Positions 16,113-24,017 of a stretch of 29,951 bases of DNA are shown piece by piece. Position 1 is the first letter of the stretch. The number at the start of each line of letters is the position of its first letter. Location: positions 1 to 29,951 of the forward strand of contig JAEWYQ010000045.1 of NCBI GenBank assembly GCA_023395555.1. Direction: 5' to 3'. A program made the position numbers and the translations under genes. This DNA is from Bacillota bacterium. GTDB lineage: Bacteria > Bacillota > Clostridia > Lachnospirales > Lachnospiraceae. The notes beneath the pieces are model-generated. The model was not told the origin of the DNA and ran no database searches. It saw only the letters and a program-made list of their open reading frames with translations.

Positions 16113-16889
16113 TTACACCTCCTCCTTATTATGCTTTTTATATAGTTCGAAGAAGGCATCCTCTAATTCTTCGGTTCCTGTCTCTTCCAGGATACCCTCC
16201 AATGTTCCCTCCATCACCTTCACGCCATTGATAATAATACCGATCCGGTCACAAAGCTTCTCCGCCTCCGACATGATATGGGTGGATATAATGACGGTCT
16301 TGCCTTCTTCCTTGAGCTGTTTCAGATAATCGGTTACGCTCCTGGCTGTAACAATGTCCAGGCCGGTGGTAGGTTCGTCAAAAATCACCACTTCCGGGTC
16401 ATGAACCAGACTGACGGCAATGGATGCCTTCTGCTTCATGCCGGTGGACAGCTCATCAATCTTCTTATCCGCAAAATCCGTAATGCCGAAATACCGGAAT
16501 AATTGCTCCCTGCGTTCATTGATGGTCTTCTCATCCTGACCGTGCAGTCTTCCAAAAAAACCAAACATATACTTCGGAGAAAACTGGGGATCCAGCTTGA
16601 TCTCATTGGTCAAAAAGCAGATGCTCTTCCTGACCTTCTCTCCTTCCTTCACCGTATCATAGCCGCATACCTTGACCTCACCCTGGGTGGGCTTCAGCAA
16701 AGTTGCGATGGTACGAAGCGCCGTTGTCTTACCTGCGCCATTGGGTCCCAGCAACCCGTAGATCTCGCCGGGCCTGGCTTCCAATGAAAGCTTATCCAGT
16801 GCCTTTTTCATGTTCTTCTTCGTCTTAAGCTCCTGCATCTGTTTCTTGTTCAGCTTATAGACCTTTGTCAAATCCTTTACAATGATCAT
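16113..16889 (-). CDS. ABC transporter ATPase, NatA-like
   Basis: This nucleotide-binding subunit drives the NatB-like permease four bases downstream. It has Walker A GPNGAGKT (48-55), signature LSTGMKQK (from 147), Walker B VVIFDEP (167-173), and the switch His in IISTH. A Lys-rich insertion (about 14-29) near the N-terminus is also seen in NatA proteins. The 258-aa length is normal. GAGGGAG lies shortly before the ATG. The gene has its own promoter (16,951-16,979), so natAB is a two-gene operon separate from dtd. The Na+/H+ exchange-like role is inferred from similarity only. Confidence 0.88.
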   Translation of the reverse strand: MIIVKDLTKVYKLNKKQMQELKTKKNMKKALDKLSLEARPGEIYGLLGPNGAGKTTALRTIATLLKPTQGEVKVCGYDTVKEGEKVRKSICFLTNEIKLDPQFSPKYMFGFFGRLHGQDEKTINERREQLFRYFGITDFADKKIDELSTGMKQKASIAVSLVHDPEVVIFDEPTTGLDIVTARSVTDYLKQLKEEGKTVIISTHIMSEAEKLCDRIGIIINGVKVMEGTLEGILEETGTEELEDAFFELYKKHNKEEV

Positions 16890-16950
16890 TTACTCCCTCG
16901 CCTTTCTTGTGAAGATTTGATTACCCACATAACCCCAAATACCGATATTA

Positions 16951-16979
16951 ATTATACCGGATTTTGAATAAATAAACAA
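16951..16979 (-). promoter_or_regulatory. Sigma-A promoter of the natAB-like operon
   Basis: On the minus strand TTGTTT (16,974-16,979) and TATAAT (16,951-16,956) are separated by 17 bp, about 60 bp before the ATPase start. The 3' flank of dtd, with a weak hairpin (AACCG/CGGTT followed by TTT, near 17,004-17,020), lies just upstream. Confidence 0.65.
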
Positions 16980-17039
16980 ATAGGATTTCATTAAAATCAC
17001 ATTAAAAACCGCAGACCGGTTTGTGACCTTCAAAAATTT

Positions 17040-17489
17040 TTACTGTACCAGTTTTTCATCCAGCACAATGGTGAACGGCCCGTCATTCACCAGGGATACC
17101 TTCATATCCCCGCCGAACTCACCTGCCTCCACCTTACCCAGACGATTTTTAATACTCTCCAGCACATACAGATAAAGCTCCTCCGCTTTTGCCGCTCCCG
17201 CTGCATGAATGAAGTCCGGACGGTTCCCCTTTCTGCATTCCGCATACAATGTAAACTGGGACACTACCAGGACCTCTCCCCGGACATCCTGCAAGGACAG
17301 GTTGGTCTTCCCCTTCTCATCCGCAAAGATTCTAAGCTTCAAAATCTTGTCGATATATTTATCAGCGATCTCTCTGGAGTCCTCCGCACCTACCCCTAAT
17401 AAGATCAGAAATCCTTTTCCGATGGAACCCGTGCAGCGCCCTTCCACTGTTACACTGGCTTCCAATACTCTTTGAATTACGACTCTCAT
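17040..17489 (-). CDS. dtd: D-aminoacyl-tRNA deacylase
   Basis: Dtd hydrolyses D-amino acids (and Gly misloaded on tRNA-Ala) from tRNA, protecting translation. The 149-aa protein has the conserved SQFTLYA motif (77-83), GNRPDF (88-93), the GEFGGDM turn (123-129) and the cis Gly-Pro motif as NDGPFT (135-140). The usual NxGPVT has Val where this protein has Phe, a small deviation next to the cis-Gly-Pro. GAGGAG lies before the ATG. A consensus promoter sits at 17,557-17,585. Confidence 0.95.
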   Translation of the reverse strand: MRVVIQRVLEASVTVEGRCTGSIGKGFLILLGVGAEDSREIADKYIDKILKLRIFADEKGKTNLSLQDVRGEVLVVSQFTLYAECRKGNRPDFIHAAGAAKAEELYLYVLESIKNRLGKVEAGEFGGDMKVSLVNDGPFTIVLDEKLVQ

Positions 17490-17556
17490 GCCTTGCTCCT
17501 CTCTTCCGGCCTTCCCTGTTCCCTATGGAAAGGGACATGCCATTCACACTTCCACT

Positions 17557-17585
17557 ATTATATTCCCAGTTTCAATAAAATGCAA
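17557..17585 (-). promoter_or_regulatory. Sigma-A promoter of dtd
   Basis: On the minus strand TTGCAT (17,580-17,585) and TATAAT (17,557-17,562) are separated by 17 bp, about 68 bp ahead of the dtd ATG. Confidence 0.65.
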
Positions 17586-17670
17586 TCTACAAAGGGAAGG
17601 GTGCGTCGGCGTTGCTGGCCGAACTATCATTTCCTAAGATATTCTTAAGAAAAAAGTAAATTTAAGTATA

Positions 17671-17699
17671 TTGTTTCTCTCCGCATTCTGTGCTATAAT
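17671..17699 (+). promoter_or_regulatory. Extended -10 sigma-A promoter of the PAP2 gene
   Basis: TTGTTT (17,671-17,676) and TATAAT (17,694-17,699) are separated by 17 bp, and TGC directly before the -10 makes it an extended -10. The expected start of transcription is near 17,706, giving a leader of about 84 nt. Confidence 0.75.
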
Positions 17700-17707
17700 T
17701 TACAGAG

Positions 17708-17766
17708 CTTGATGACAAGGGTACGGGTCCTCCGGGAGCACTGTGCAAAAGCCCGGTTCCCTCTTA
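17708..17766 (+). ncRNA. Possible structured leader RNA of the PAP2 gene
   Basis: The leader can fold into a closed junction. AAGGG and CGGG on the 5' side pair with CCCG and CCCTcTT on the 3' side, enclosing two small hairpins (CTCCGGGAG and GCACTGTGC). There is no T-tract, so any control would be on translation. I do not recognise a known riboswitch class. Confidence 0.35.
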
Positions 17767-17789
17767 TCCACAAGAAAGGTTGATTTAAT

Positions 17790-18479
17790 ATGAAAATGCT
17801 GAAGGCAGTCAGGAACTTTATTATAAAATACCGTCACGGATGGATTCTCTCCTATTTTTTCATTTATATGGTATGGTTTACCTACCTGGAGCGGACAGTG
17901 ACCACAAAATTCAATCCGGTCTATTCCAAATTCGACAGGCTCATCCCTTTTAATGAGGTATTTATTCTGCCGTATTTACTGTGGTTCCTCTACATTGCTG
18001 CAACCATACTCTACTTTTTATTTACCTCAAAGACGGACTTTTATAAGGTTTGTGCCTTCCTTTTCTCCGGTATGACAATCTGCCTGATTATCTATACCGT
18101 GTGGCCCAATGGTCACTATCTGAGGGTGAACCTGGACACTCTGGGACGGAGCAATATATTTATTGATATGCTGGCCTCCATTTATTCCATGGACACGGCA
18201 ACAAATGTATTTCCCAGTATCCATACCTTCAACTCCATCGGGGCCATGTTTGCCATCAATCAGAGTGAGAAGCTTCGTAATATCAAATGGATACAGTTTT
18301 CTGCTCTTATCTTAACCATACTGATCTGCTTATCCACCGTGTTCCTGAAGCAGCATTCCGTGCTGGATCTCTTCGGAGGTATCGTGCTCAGCGCTATCCT
18401 GTATGCGGTAGTATACGCTCCTAACCGGCTGAAGAATCCCTCAAAGTCAAAGCAGGAGCTGTTTAAATTCTTTAATTAG
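17790..18479 (+). CDS. PAP2-family membrane phosphatase
   Basis: This is an integral membrane phosphatase or phosphotransferase of the type-2 phosphatidic acid phosphatase superfamily. It has about six hydrophobic segments. The family motifs appear as PSIHTFNS (142-149, with proton donor H145) and KQHSVLDLFGG (187-197, with nucleophile H189 and D192). The first PAP2 motif (KxxxxxxRP) is not clear, which suggests the divergent inositol-phosphorylceramide-synthase-like branch. The substrate is probably a phospholipid or prenyl pyrophosphate, unproven. GAAAGG lies about 11 bases before the ATG. It is transcribed against the intron and lyase gene that follow. Confidence 0.8.
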   Translation: MKMLKAVRNFIIKYRHGWILSYFFIYMVWFTYLERTVTTKFNPVYSKFDRLIPFNEVFILPYLLWFLYIAATILYFLFTSKTDFYKVCAFLFSGMTICLIIYTVWPNGHYLRVNLDTLGRSNIFIDMLASIYSMDTATNVFPSIHTFNSIGAMFAINQSEKLRNIKWIQFSALILTILICLSTVFLKQHSVLDLFGGIVLSAILYAVVYAPNRLKNPSKSKQELFKFFN

Positions 18480-18535
18480 GACAGGAAAATGTTATTATAA
18501 AGTAGGGCAGCCTATTTCTAGGTTGCCCCCTTATC

Positions 18536-18568
18536 AAACCGCACGTGCCCTATTAAGGCATACGGCTT
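18536..18568 (-). ncRNA. Group II intron domain V (catalytic hairpin)
   Basis: On the minus strand the 33-nt hairpin pairs AAGCCGTATGCCTTA with the complementary GGCACGTGCGGTTT arm. AGC near the 5' side is the catalytic triad. Domain VI (18,497-18,535) follows directly. Confidence 0.8.
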
Positions 18569-18593
18569 ACCAATTGTAGTTTTATAATGAATG

Positions 18594-20030
18594 TTAAACT
18601 ATGACAAATTGCTTATGAAATGCAATTGCCTTTAATCTCTTCTCGTCATAGTATTCCTTGCCTTGTTGCTTAAGTTTTTCTATATGCTTTTCGGCTTTTC
18701 TCTTCCATTTCTGTGTTTGTCTTTCTATATAGTCTTCTATTTTGTAGTCATACATTTTGTTGTAATATAACCAGTTGGATGGTATTAACTTTATCTTACA
18801 GAAATAGGCCACATTCCATTTGTGTGTCATCTGAAATCCTTTTCTTATATTTGGATGTTTGTGTTGCATACAGACCCTCAATCTCTGTCTTGTGTAGGCA
18901 TCGATTGCATGTAATTGCTTGCTAAAGCTTTTTAAATAGCAGTGGCTTTCCATTCCGTACTTTTTATTACTTTCTACTGCCTTGTACGGATATAGATAGT
19001 AGTTCACTTTTCCTCTGATAATCGGATTTACTCTATTCACCCATACCTCTTGACTTAATGTCAGAGTTTTACAGGTTGCATCTTTGATTTTCTTTTTGAA
19101 GTCTTTGAATGATTGTTCCGTCGGCTCTACTATAAAGTATTTCCCACCTCCATCTCTTCTTTCTCTCCAATGTTTGAAGTTAAATCCTACAAATTTAAAG
19201 TCATCCTTATGGAAATCTACAAACTTTGTTTTATTCATTGCTATCTCTAACTCTAAGTCTGTAATTACCCTTTTTGCTATTTCCCCAGCTCTTTTGATTT
19301 CTTCCTCTGATTTTGCAAAGAGCAGAAAATCGTCACAATAACGTACGAACTTTATTCCTTCCTTCTCTAATTCCCAGTCTAACTCGTTCAGATAAACATT
19401 TGCAAGTAATGGTGAAATTACTCCGCCCTGTTGGGTCCCGGAATTGCTCTCCATGAATTTACCTTCCTCCATATATCCGGATTTTAGCCATGCCCATATC
19501 ATATCTAACACAGTTCCGTCCGCTATATATTTCGTCAGTACTTTCATTAGTTTCTTATGCGGTATGTTATCGAAAAAGCCTTTGATATCGCAATCATAAA
19601 TATGATTATATCCGTGCTCTACGTACCACAGTATTATTTGCATTACTCTTTCGATACCTTTGTCTGGTCGATAGCCACAAGAACATTTATGAAATATCCC
19701 ATCCTCAAACCTCGGACTTAATACATTCACTACACTTTGCTGAACTATCCTGTCCTTGATTACCGGTATTCCCAATGGTCTTTTGTCTCCATTTTTCTTC
19801 GGTATGTATACCCTTTTTACTGCTGTTGGCTTGTATTCCTTTGTTCTGAGTTCTTGCAGAAGGTGAAGTATTTTCTTCTCTTCCTCTGCTTTGAAGGTTT
19901 CTATGGTTTCCATATCTATTCCGCCACAGCCTTTGTTCTCTTCTACCTGTTTCCAGGCCGTCATTAGCTTTCGGTCGAATAAAATCTGCCCGTAAATACT
20001 ATGCCATTTCATTTTTAATTCGTCATTCAT
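18594..20030 (-). CDS. ltrA: Group II intron reverse transcriptase/maturase
   Basis: The multifunctional protein splices its intron RNA and copies it into DNA at the target. The RT domain spans about residues 40-330, with blocks IPKKNGDKRPLGIP, CDIKGFFDNI, GTQQGGVISPLLANVYLN (from 198) and the active site YCDD (231-234), where most relatives have YADD. A maturase (X) region follows (about 345-450) with the RQRLR-type motif. No HNH endonuclease domain follows, which fits class C introns. The 478-aa frame is intact, so this copy may be active. Confidence 0.94.
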   Translation of the reverse strand: MNDELKMKWHSIYGQILFDRKLMTAWKQVEENKGCGGIDMETIETFKAEEEKKILHLLQELRTKEYKPTAVKRVYIPKKNGDKRPLGIPVIKDRIVQQSVVNVLSPRFEDGIFHKCSCGYRPDKGIERVMQIILWYVEHGYNHIYDCDIKGFFDNIPHKKLMKVLTKYIADGTVLDMIWAWLKSGYMEEGKFMESNSGTQQGGVISPLLANVYLNELDWELEKEGIKFVRYCDDFLLFAKSEEEIKRAGEIAKRVITDLELEIAMNKTKFVDFHKDDFKFVGFNFKHWRERRDGGGKYFIVEPTEQSFKDFKKKIKDATCKTLTLSQEVWVNRVNPIIRGKVNYYLYPYKAVESNKKYGMESHCYLKSFSKQLHAIDAYTRQRLRVCMQHKHPNIRKGFQMTHKWNVAYFCKIKLIPSNWLYYNKMYDYKIEDYIERQTQKWKRKAEKHIEKLKQQGKEYYDEKRLKAIAFHKQFVIV

Positions 20031-20662
20031 TACTATCCTTGTCCTCCTTATGTTCCTTTGGTTCGTTCTTGCCGAAGCATCGTTGCCATTTGCATAACTA
20101 TAAGTTCTTGACTTGGTCTACAAAGGTCAACCCCCTTCCATTCATCATGTGTTTGGTCACATAATTACTTCTGTACTATGAGATTGTCTGACCCCCTCAT
20201 ATGTTGATATAACTTCGAATTACTCTTATATATATCAACCCTTCCGGTAGATATGAGGGTCTCACAGGGTCATCGCACCTTCCCTTTTAACATACCGAGC
20301 ACCTTCACATGACAACTTCCATTTACTCAACTGGTTCTTTTGGGTAAATGATATAGATTTCCCGACTTTACGCACGGTCACCAACTTGCCCTGCCGCTAC
20401 ATGTGCTTCATTTTTCATTTCGGTCTGCTAAACCGTCTGTGGGTCTCTCGACTTTCCACATCTCCTTCGAACACCACCTTACGATAATGCCCTAGATTAG
20501 ACTTCTCGATTTGCACCAGTGCTCACGAGTGGAGACTTTCACTCCAGAGAAATCTTGCTTTCAGAACTCCCAGTCCGTTTTTGCATCGCATCGTAACCGC
20601 TGTTCCTAATACGCAAAATAGTCTCGGACATGCCGAGACTGGTGCGACTGCCTGTCGCACGC

Positions 20663-20688
20663 AAAAAGCACCCATTTATAATGAGTGC
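20663..20688 (-). terminator. Lyase-gene terminator and intron target site
   Basis: On the minus strand TGAGTGC's complement GCACTCA pairs with TGGGTGC (20,668-20,674, one G-U pair), followed by five T's (20,663-20,667). The intron begins two bases later at 20,660. The stem lies about 50 bp past the lyase stop. Confidence 0.75.
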
Positions 20689-20738
20689 ATTTATAAAATA
20701 ATTTATTTAATTTTATTAAGTATACAAATTGTTTCTAA

Positions 20739-22124
20739 TCATAGCATTCCATTGGGATCAAGAGCTTTTCCAGTCTCTTCTGTCAGTAATCCTTTTTCTT
20801 GAAGAACCTGCTCTAATGTTTTATTCTCTTCATCCGCTTGCATACCAATTTGCGAAGCCAGATCATATCCCATCGACGGACTTAAGCCTGTTACCAGTGC
20901 CAGGCTGGCCTCCATTAATTGCTTGCATCTTTCCTCATTTGCTTCAATTCCTTGAATGCACTTTGTCACAAGAATTGGAAGCGCATTTGATAATAATTCA
21001 ATGGCTTGCAGCAAGGTATAAGCAATGACAGGCATCATTACATTGATTTCCAGCTGACCTGCCATTCCTGCAGTAGCTATCGCTGCCTCATAGCCAATCA
21101 CCTGACAGCAAACCATATGAATCATCTCTAAAATAGCAGGATTCACTTTACCCGGCATAATCGTAGAGCCCGGTTGAACAGACGGGAGTGTAATTTCTGA
21201 AAATCCTGTTCTTGGTCCCGAGCTAAGCAAGCGTAAATCACTTGTGATTTTAATTAAATGTATTGCTAATTCTTTTAGACTGAGCATCATTCCGATGGCC
21301 GCACAGGGATTTTGCATAAACCGAAACAGGTTAGCAGGTTCTCGAAAAGGCAAATTTGTCCGCTGACAAACCTCCTTCATTATCATCGGAATATATTGAG
21401 GATTTAAGTTATATAACGTACCAATTGCATTGCCGCCAAGTCCTATCTCATACAATTCATCCAGGTTCGTCTCTATCTTCTTTAATACAGCTTGGATTGA
21501 CCCAGCATATCCCAAAAACTCCTGACCCAGCCTCATCGGTACTGCATCGTGCAAATGCGTTCTTCCTGATTTTACGACCGGCATCAGCTCATCTGATTTT
21601 TTCTGTAAGGCTTGTACCAGCTGTGTTATGGATGGAATTAGCCTATGGACTATGTTATCTGCCGCTGCCATATTCATTGCAGCAGGAAAGGTATCATTTG
21701 TAGACTGTGACATGTTAACGTGGTCGTTGGGATGAACCAGCTTTGATTCTTTGGTACCGCCTAACAGCTCCGAAGCTCGATTTGCAATAATTTCATTTGC
21801 ATTCATATTTTGAGAAGTACCTGCACCTGCCTGATACACATCTACAACAAAATGGTCATCCCAATTTCCGGTGATTACTTCTTCCGCAGCCTGAATAATC
21901 GCTTTCCCCATCTCATTAGAAAGTTTTCCTGTTTCCATATTTACTAATGCAGCTGATGCCTTTATGATTCCCTGTGCCTTTATAAATGATCTGGGCAGCT
22001 TTAACCCGCTTATTTGAAAATTATCAACAGCCCTCTGCGTTTGGGCACCGTAATATGCATTGATAGGCAGCAGCACTTCGCCTAAGGGATCATTTTCTTT
22101 ACGATATCGTTGCTGAGATTCCAT
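20739..22124 (-). CDS. Aspartase/fumarase superfamily lyase (aspartate ammonia-lyase or class II fumarase)
   Basis: This cytosolic tetrameric lyase makes or uses fumarate, either from aspartate with release of ammonia or from malate with loss of water. The 461-aa protein has all three superfamily regions: GTSQNMNANE (102-111), HPNDHVNMSQSTND (131-144), and the mobile catalytic loop GSTIMPGKVNP (319-329) with the GSS Ser changed to Thr at the third position. The SGRTHLHDAVPM segment (186-197) mixes fumarase-like TH with aspartase-like VPM, so I cannot decide between the two. AGGAGG lies 11 bases before the ATG. A palindrome overlaps the likely -35. Confidence 0.88.
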   Translation of the reverse strand: MESQQRYRKENDPLGEVLLPINAYYGAQTQRAVDNFQISGLKLPRSFIKAQGIIKASAALVNMETGKLSNEMGKAIIQAAEEVITGNWDDHFVVDVYQAGAGTSQNMNANEIIANRASELLGGTKESKLVHPNDHVNMSQSTNDTFPAAMNMAAADNIVHRLIPSITQLVQALQKKSDELMPVVKSGRTHLHDAVPMRLGQEFLGYAGSIQAVLKKIETNLDELYEIGLGGNAIGTLYNLNPQYIPMIMKEVCQRTNLPFREPANLFRFMQNPCAAIGMMLSLKELAIHLIKITSDLRLLSSGPRTGFSEITLPSVQPGSTIMPGKVNPAILEMIHMVCCQVIGYEAAIATAGMAGQLEINVMMPVIAYTLLQAIELLSNALPILVTKCIQGIEANEERCKQLMEASLALVTGLSPSMGYDLASQIGMQADEENKTLEQVLQEKGLLTEETGKALDPNGML

Positions 22125-22151
22125 TTATGTTTTTTCCTCCTGGTATAATTG

Positions 22152-22184
22152 GTTATATAGACCCTGTATATTTTGACAAAATAT
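22152..22184 (-). promoter_or_regulatory. Lyase-gene promoter with a palindromic operator
   Basis: On the minus strand TTGTCA (22,174-22,179) and TATAAC (22,152-22,157) are 16 bp apart. The -35 is inside a perfect 17-bp palindrome ATATTTTG-A-CAAAATAT (22,168-22,184), a plausible repressor or activator site. It partly resembles a CodY box, but the assignment is uncertain. Confidence 0.5.
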
Positions 22185-22267
22185 CCGTCTCATATAATTA
22201 TTTCCACACACTATTATTCCCAGGTACGATTTGTATTAGTCCTAATATTCCTATATAGCAAAACATA

Positions 22268-22459
22268 AAGTGAAAAAAAGTTGCCGTCCTGCGGCAGGCC
22301 TGTCATCTGTACGGCCTCGAACACGGCCTCGGTGAACGCTTTTATATGCGAACTCGCTCGCACTGTAGCACTTGACATCCACATAGGCAAGCTCGCTTTC
22401 CACCTGCAAAATACATGGTGTGACCGTCGAAAATGCCGATCATCAGCTTGCTTTCGCCC
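22268..22459 (-). pseudogene. Remnant of a MIF-type tautomerase
   Basis: Three minus-strand frames read in order give GESKLMIGIFDGHTMYFAG, then VESELAYVDVKCYSASEFAY, then KAFTEAVFEAVQMTGLPQD. Together they follow the pattern of the MIF/phenylpyruvate tautomerase family (LMxxFxDxxTMYFxG, AxVDVKxYG, then the C-terminal helix). The frame changes twice, so the gene is dead. The family call is from memory of the consensus and is moderate in confidence. Confidence 0.45.
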
Positions 22460-22575
22460 TTAATAAGTTTCTGTATGAATCTTTCCCTGATCTACTTCGT
22501 CTAATGTATGTGCCGGTCTTGTCCCTTTCGGATATCCTAATGCAATAATGGAAAGCACTGCCATATGCTCCGGTA
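22460..22575 (-). pseudogene. C-terminal fragment of a nitroreductase-family gene
   Basis: The minus strand encodes VPEHMAVLSIIALGYPKGT and then a short tail ending TETY and a stop at 22,460-22,462. This matches the last part of nitroreductase-family flavoproteins (PEHMxxLxxIALGYP). Everything upstream of about 22,575 is replaced by the plus-strand ABC permease fragment, so only about 38 codons remain. Confidence 0.6.
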
Positions 22576-22841
22576 CGATCGCCGCTGTTATCACAGGATT
22601 GCAGCTTCCGATCACCTTACTGGCGGGGGCTCTGCTTCCTATCTCTCTTGGGCTGATCTGGCTGCAGGTTCTCGCCTATCTGAACCCCTTATATTATGTT
22701 GTAGAGGCCTCCCGGGTATTGGCAGGCGGAGTTATTTGGGATGGGAAGGTTCTTTTGGCATTTGCCGTCATGCTTCCTCTGCTTGCAGTTACACTTAACC
22801 GGGCGGTTGCTGTTTATCAGAAAGCGGTCCATAGAGGCTAA
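22575..22841 (+). pseudogene. C-terminal fragment of an ABC-2 drug-export permease
   Basis: The frame encodes two or three hydrophobic segments with QLPITLLAGALLPISLG and NPLYYVVEASRVLAGG, the typical end of ABC-2 (DrrB/daunorubicin-type) permeases. The frame is open from 22,548, but its first codons are antisense to the nitroreductase fragment, so the junction lies near 22,575. No ATPase partner or N-terminal part is adjacent. It is probably non-functional. Confidence 0.65.
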
Positions 22842-22935
22842 GGGTAGTGCTTCAAGGATACTAGGAACTGCGGCATTTGTATAGGAAGCTGATACCGTCA
22901 AAAATTAATCAGGAAGAATTCATAAGGAAGGTACA

Positions 22936-23252
22936 ATAGATCAGATAAATTTATATCAAAGGATTTATGAAATAGTAGCCGATATTCCGGATGTCTGTGT
23001 TGCCACCTGTGGGCAGATTGCTCTGATGGCCGGGATACCGCATGCACCCAGGGTGGTTGGTTATGTCATGAGTAAAGTACTTGCAGGGCGAAGCTTCCCT
23101 GTCACAGGGTAGTTAACAGGATGGGGGATATGGCACCAAACCATGTCTTTGGCGGAGAGCAGCTGCAACGTGCTTTGCTGGAGGAAGAGTGAGTGGCTTT
23201 TCTGAAAAATGGCCGTATAGACATGAAAAAGTGCCAATGGAAGACTTGGTAA
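22936..23252 (+). pseudogene. Broken MGMT/Atl-family gene (DNA alkyl-base protein)
   Basis: Translated with corrections, the region gives LYQRIYEIVADIPD, IALMAGIPHAPRVVGYVMSK, then PCHRVVNRMGDMAPNHVFGG and VAFLKNGRIDMKKCQW, a clear O6-alkylguanine transferase-like protein with the PCHRV active-site Cys. Three defects are visible. The likely ATG is ATA (22,936) downstream of AAGGAAGG, one base is missing before the PCHRV codons (about 23,094), and a GGA codon is TGA in the EEEG-VAF segment. The remnant is not expected to make protein. Confidence 0.8.
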
Positions 23253-23296
23253 CCGTACTGGAAAAGCTGATATTTTAAATAAAGCATGACAAATGC

Positions 23297-23336
23297 ACCT
23301 CGGAGGTAGTTTATCATAGCCCTCGGGGTGCATTCA
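23297..23336. repeat. Inverted repeat between MGMT remnant and ABC permease
   Basis: AATGCACCTCGG...CCTCGGGGTGCATT can pair across about 17 bp of loop with small mismatches. Neither strand has a T-tract, so it is not a classical terminator. It separates converging genes. Confidence 0.45.
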
Positions 23337-23360
23337 ATATGAAGCAGACATTTCAATCAC

Positions 23361-24017
23361 TCAGAATAAAAGCTCACGCTTTAAGAAAATCACATAGCTG
23401 ATCTTGTACATAAGCAGATTCCAGACCAGTGCAATCACCGGGGAGGAGCACAGCAGGATAAATATTAAGAGATCTGTAAAAGCAATGCCAAAGAAGCGTA
23501 AAAGCTCGTAGGTACCAAAGCAGACGACAGCGGGAACAATAAAAGAAATCAGTGAAAGTATACGGGCTTTCTCTGCACCGAATTTAAATAAAAGAGGGAT
23601 GGAGACACTTCCGAAGATCTCCGCAACCACCAAACCCACCAAAGTGACAAACGGTAAAGTGAGAAGGCTGCTGACATTACTGTAATCAATTTTGTGTACA
23701 AGGATACCTCCGATGCAGCCAATTACCAGGCCGAAGACAACACCGACAGCAGAGAAAATCAGAAGAACGATAAATTTGCTTGCCACCAGGTCCTTTTTGG
23801 AAATCGGGGTAACCATAGCGTATTTCATCCACTTGGAATGATCATCAAAGCTGAAGGTAGTAATAACCATCATACTGCATAGGACACCGCTGGTGATAAT
23901 ATAGGCTTCCGGCCCGCTGTAAGGAATAAAAACAAAGGCAAAAACCAGCAGCATAAATAACATGGATTTCGCATTATGTCCAATGTTATACAGATCTTTA
24001 ATAATTAAGCTCTTCAT
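23361..24017 (-). CDS. ABC-2 transporter permease (partner of the GntR-linked ATPase)
   Basis: The 218-aa membrane protein has six hydrophobic segments and no large extracytoplasmic domain, as in the ABC2_membrane_5 type permeases found next to YtrA-like regulators. The cytoplasmic segment DDHSKWMKYAMVTPISKKDLVASKF between the second and third hydrophobic segments is the family's most conserved part. It overlaps the ATPase gene by 4 bp, so the two are translationally coupled. It probably exports or confers tolerance to a cell-wall-active compound; the substrate is unknown. Confidence 0.85.
   Translation of the reverse strand: MKSLIIKDLYNIGHNAKSMLFMLLVFAFVFIPYSGPEAYIITSGVLCSMMVITTFSFDDHSKWMKYAMVTPISKKDLVASKFIVLLIFSAVGVVFGLVIGCIGGILVHKIDYSNVSSLLTLPFVTLVGLVVAEIFGSVSIPLLFKFGAEKARILSLISFIVPAVVCFGTYELLRFFGIAFTDLLIFILLCSSPVIALVWNLLMYKISYVIFLKRELLF

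Larger units (their letters stand above)
18497..20660 (-). mobile_element. Group II intron with reverse transcriptase, inserted behind a terminator
   Basis: On the minus strand the element starts GTGCG (20,660) and ends in AT (18,497). Domain V is a 33-nt hairpin at 18,536-18,568 with the AGC catalytic triad. Domain VI follows, with a bulged A at 18,503, seven nucleotides from the 3' end. Domain IV carries the reverse transcriptase gene. About 630 nt (20,031-20,660) of structured domain I-III RNA contain no other gene. The 5' exon is the lyase gene's terminator hairpin plus T-tract, the target used by bacterial class C (IIC) introns. An identical 5' end occurs at 1-86. Confidence 0.9.

Noticed and set aside
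22281..22463. Plus-strand frame of 60 codons
   Set aside because: It is antisense to the tautomerase remnant and has no ribosome site.
23297..23336. Hairpin as a terminator of the ABC operon or MGMT remnant
   Set aside because: There is no T-tract on either strand, so I list it only as an inverted repeat.
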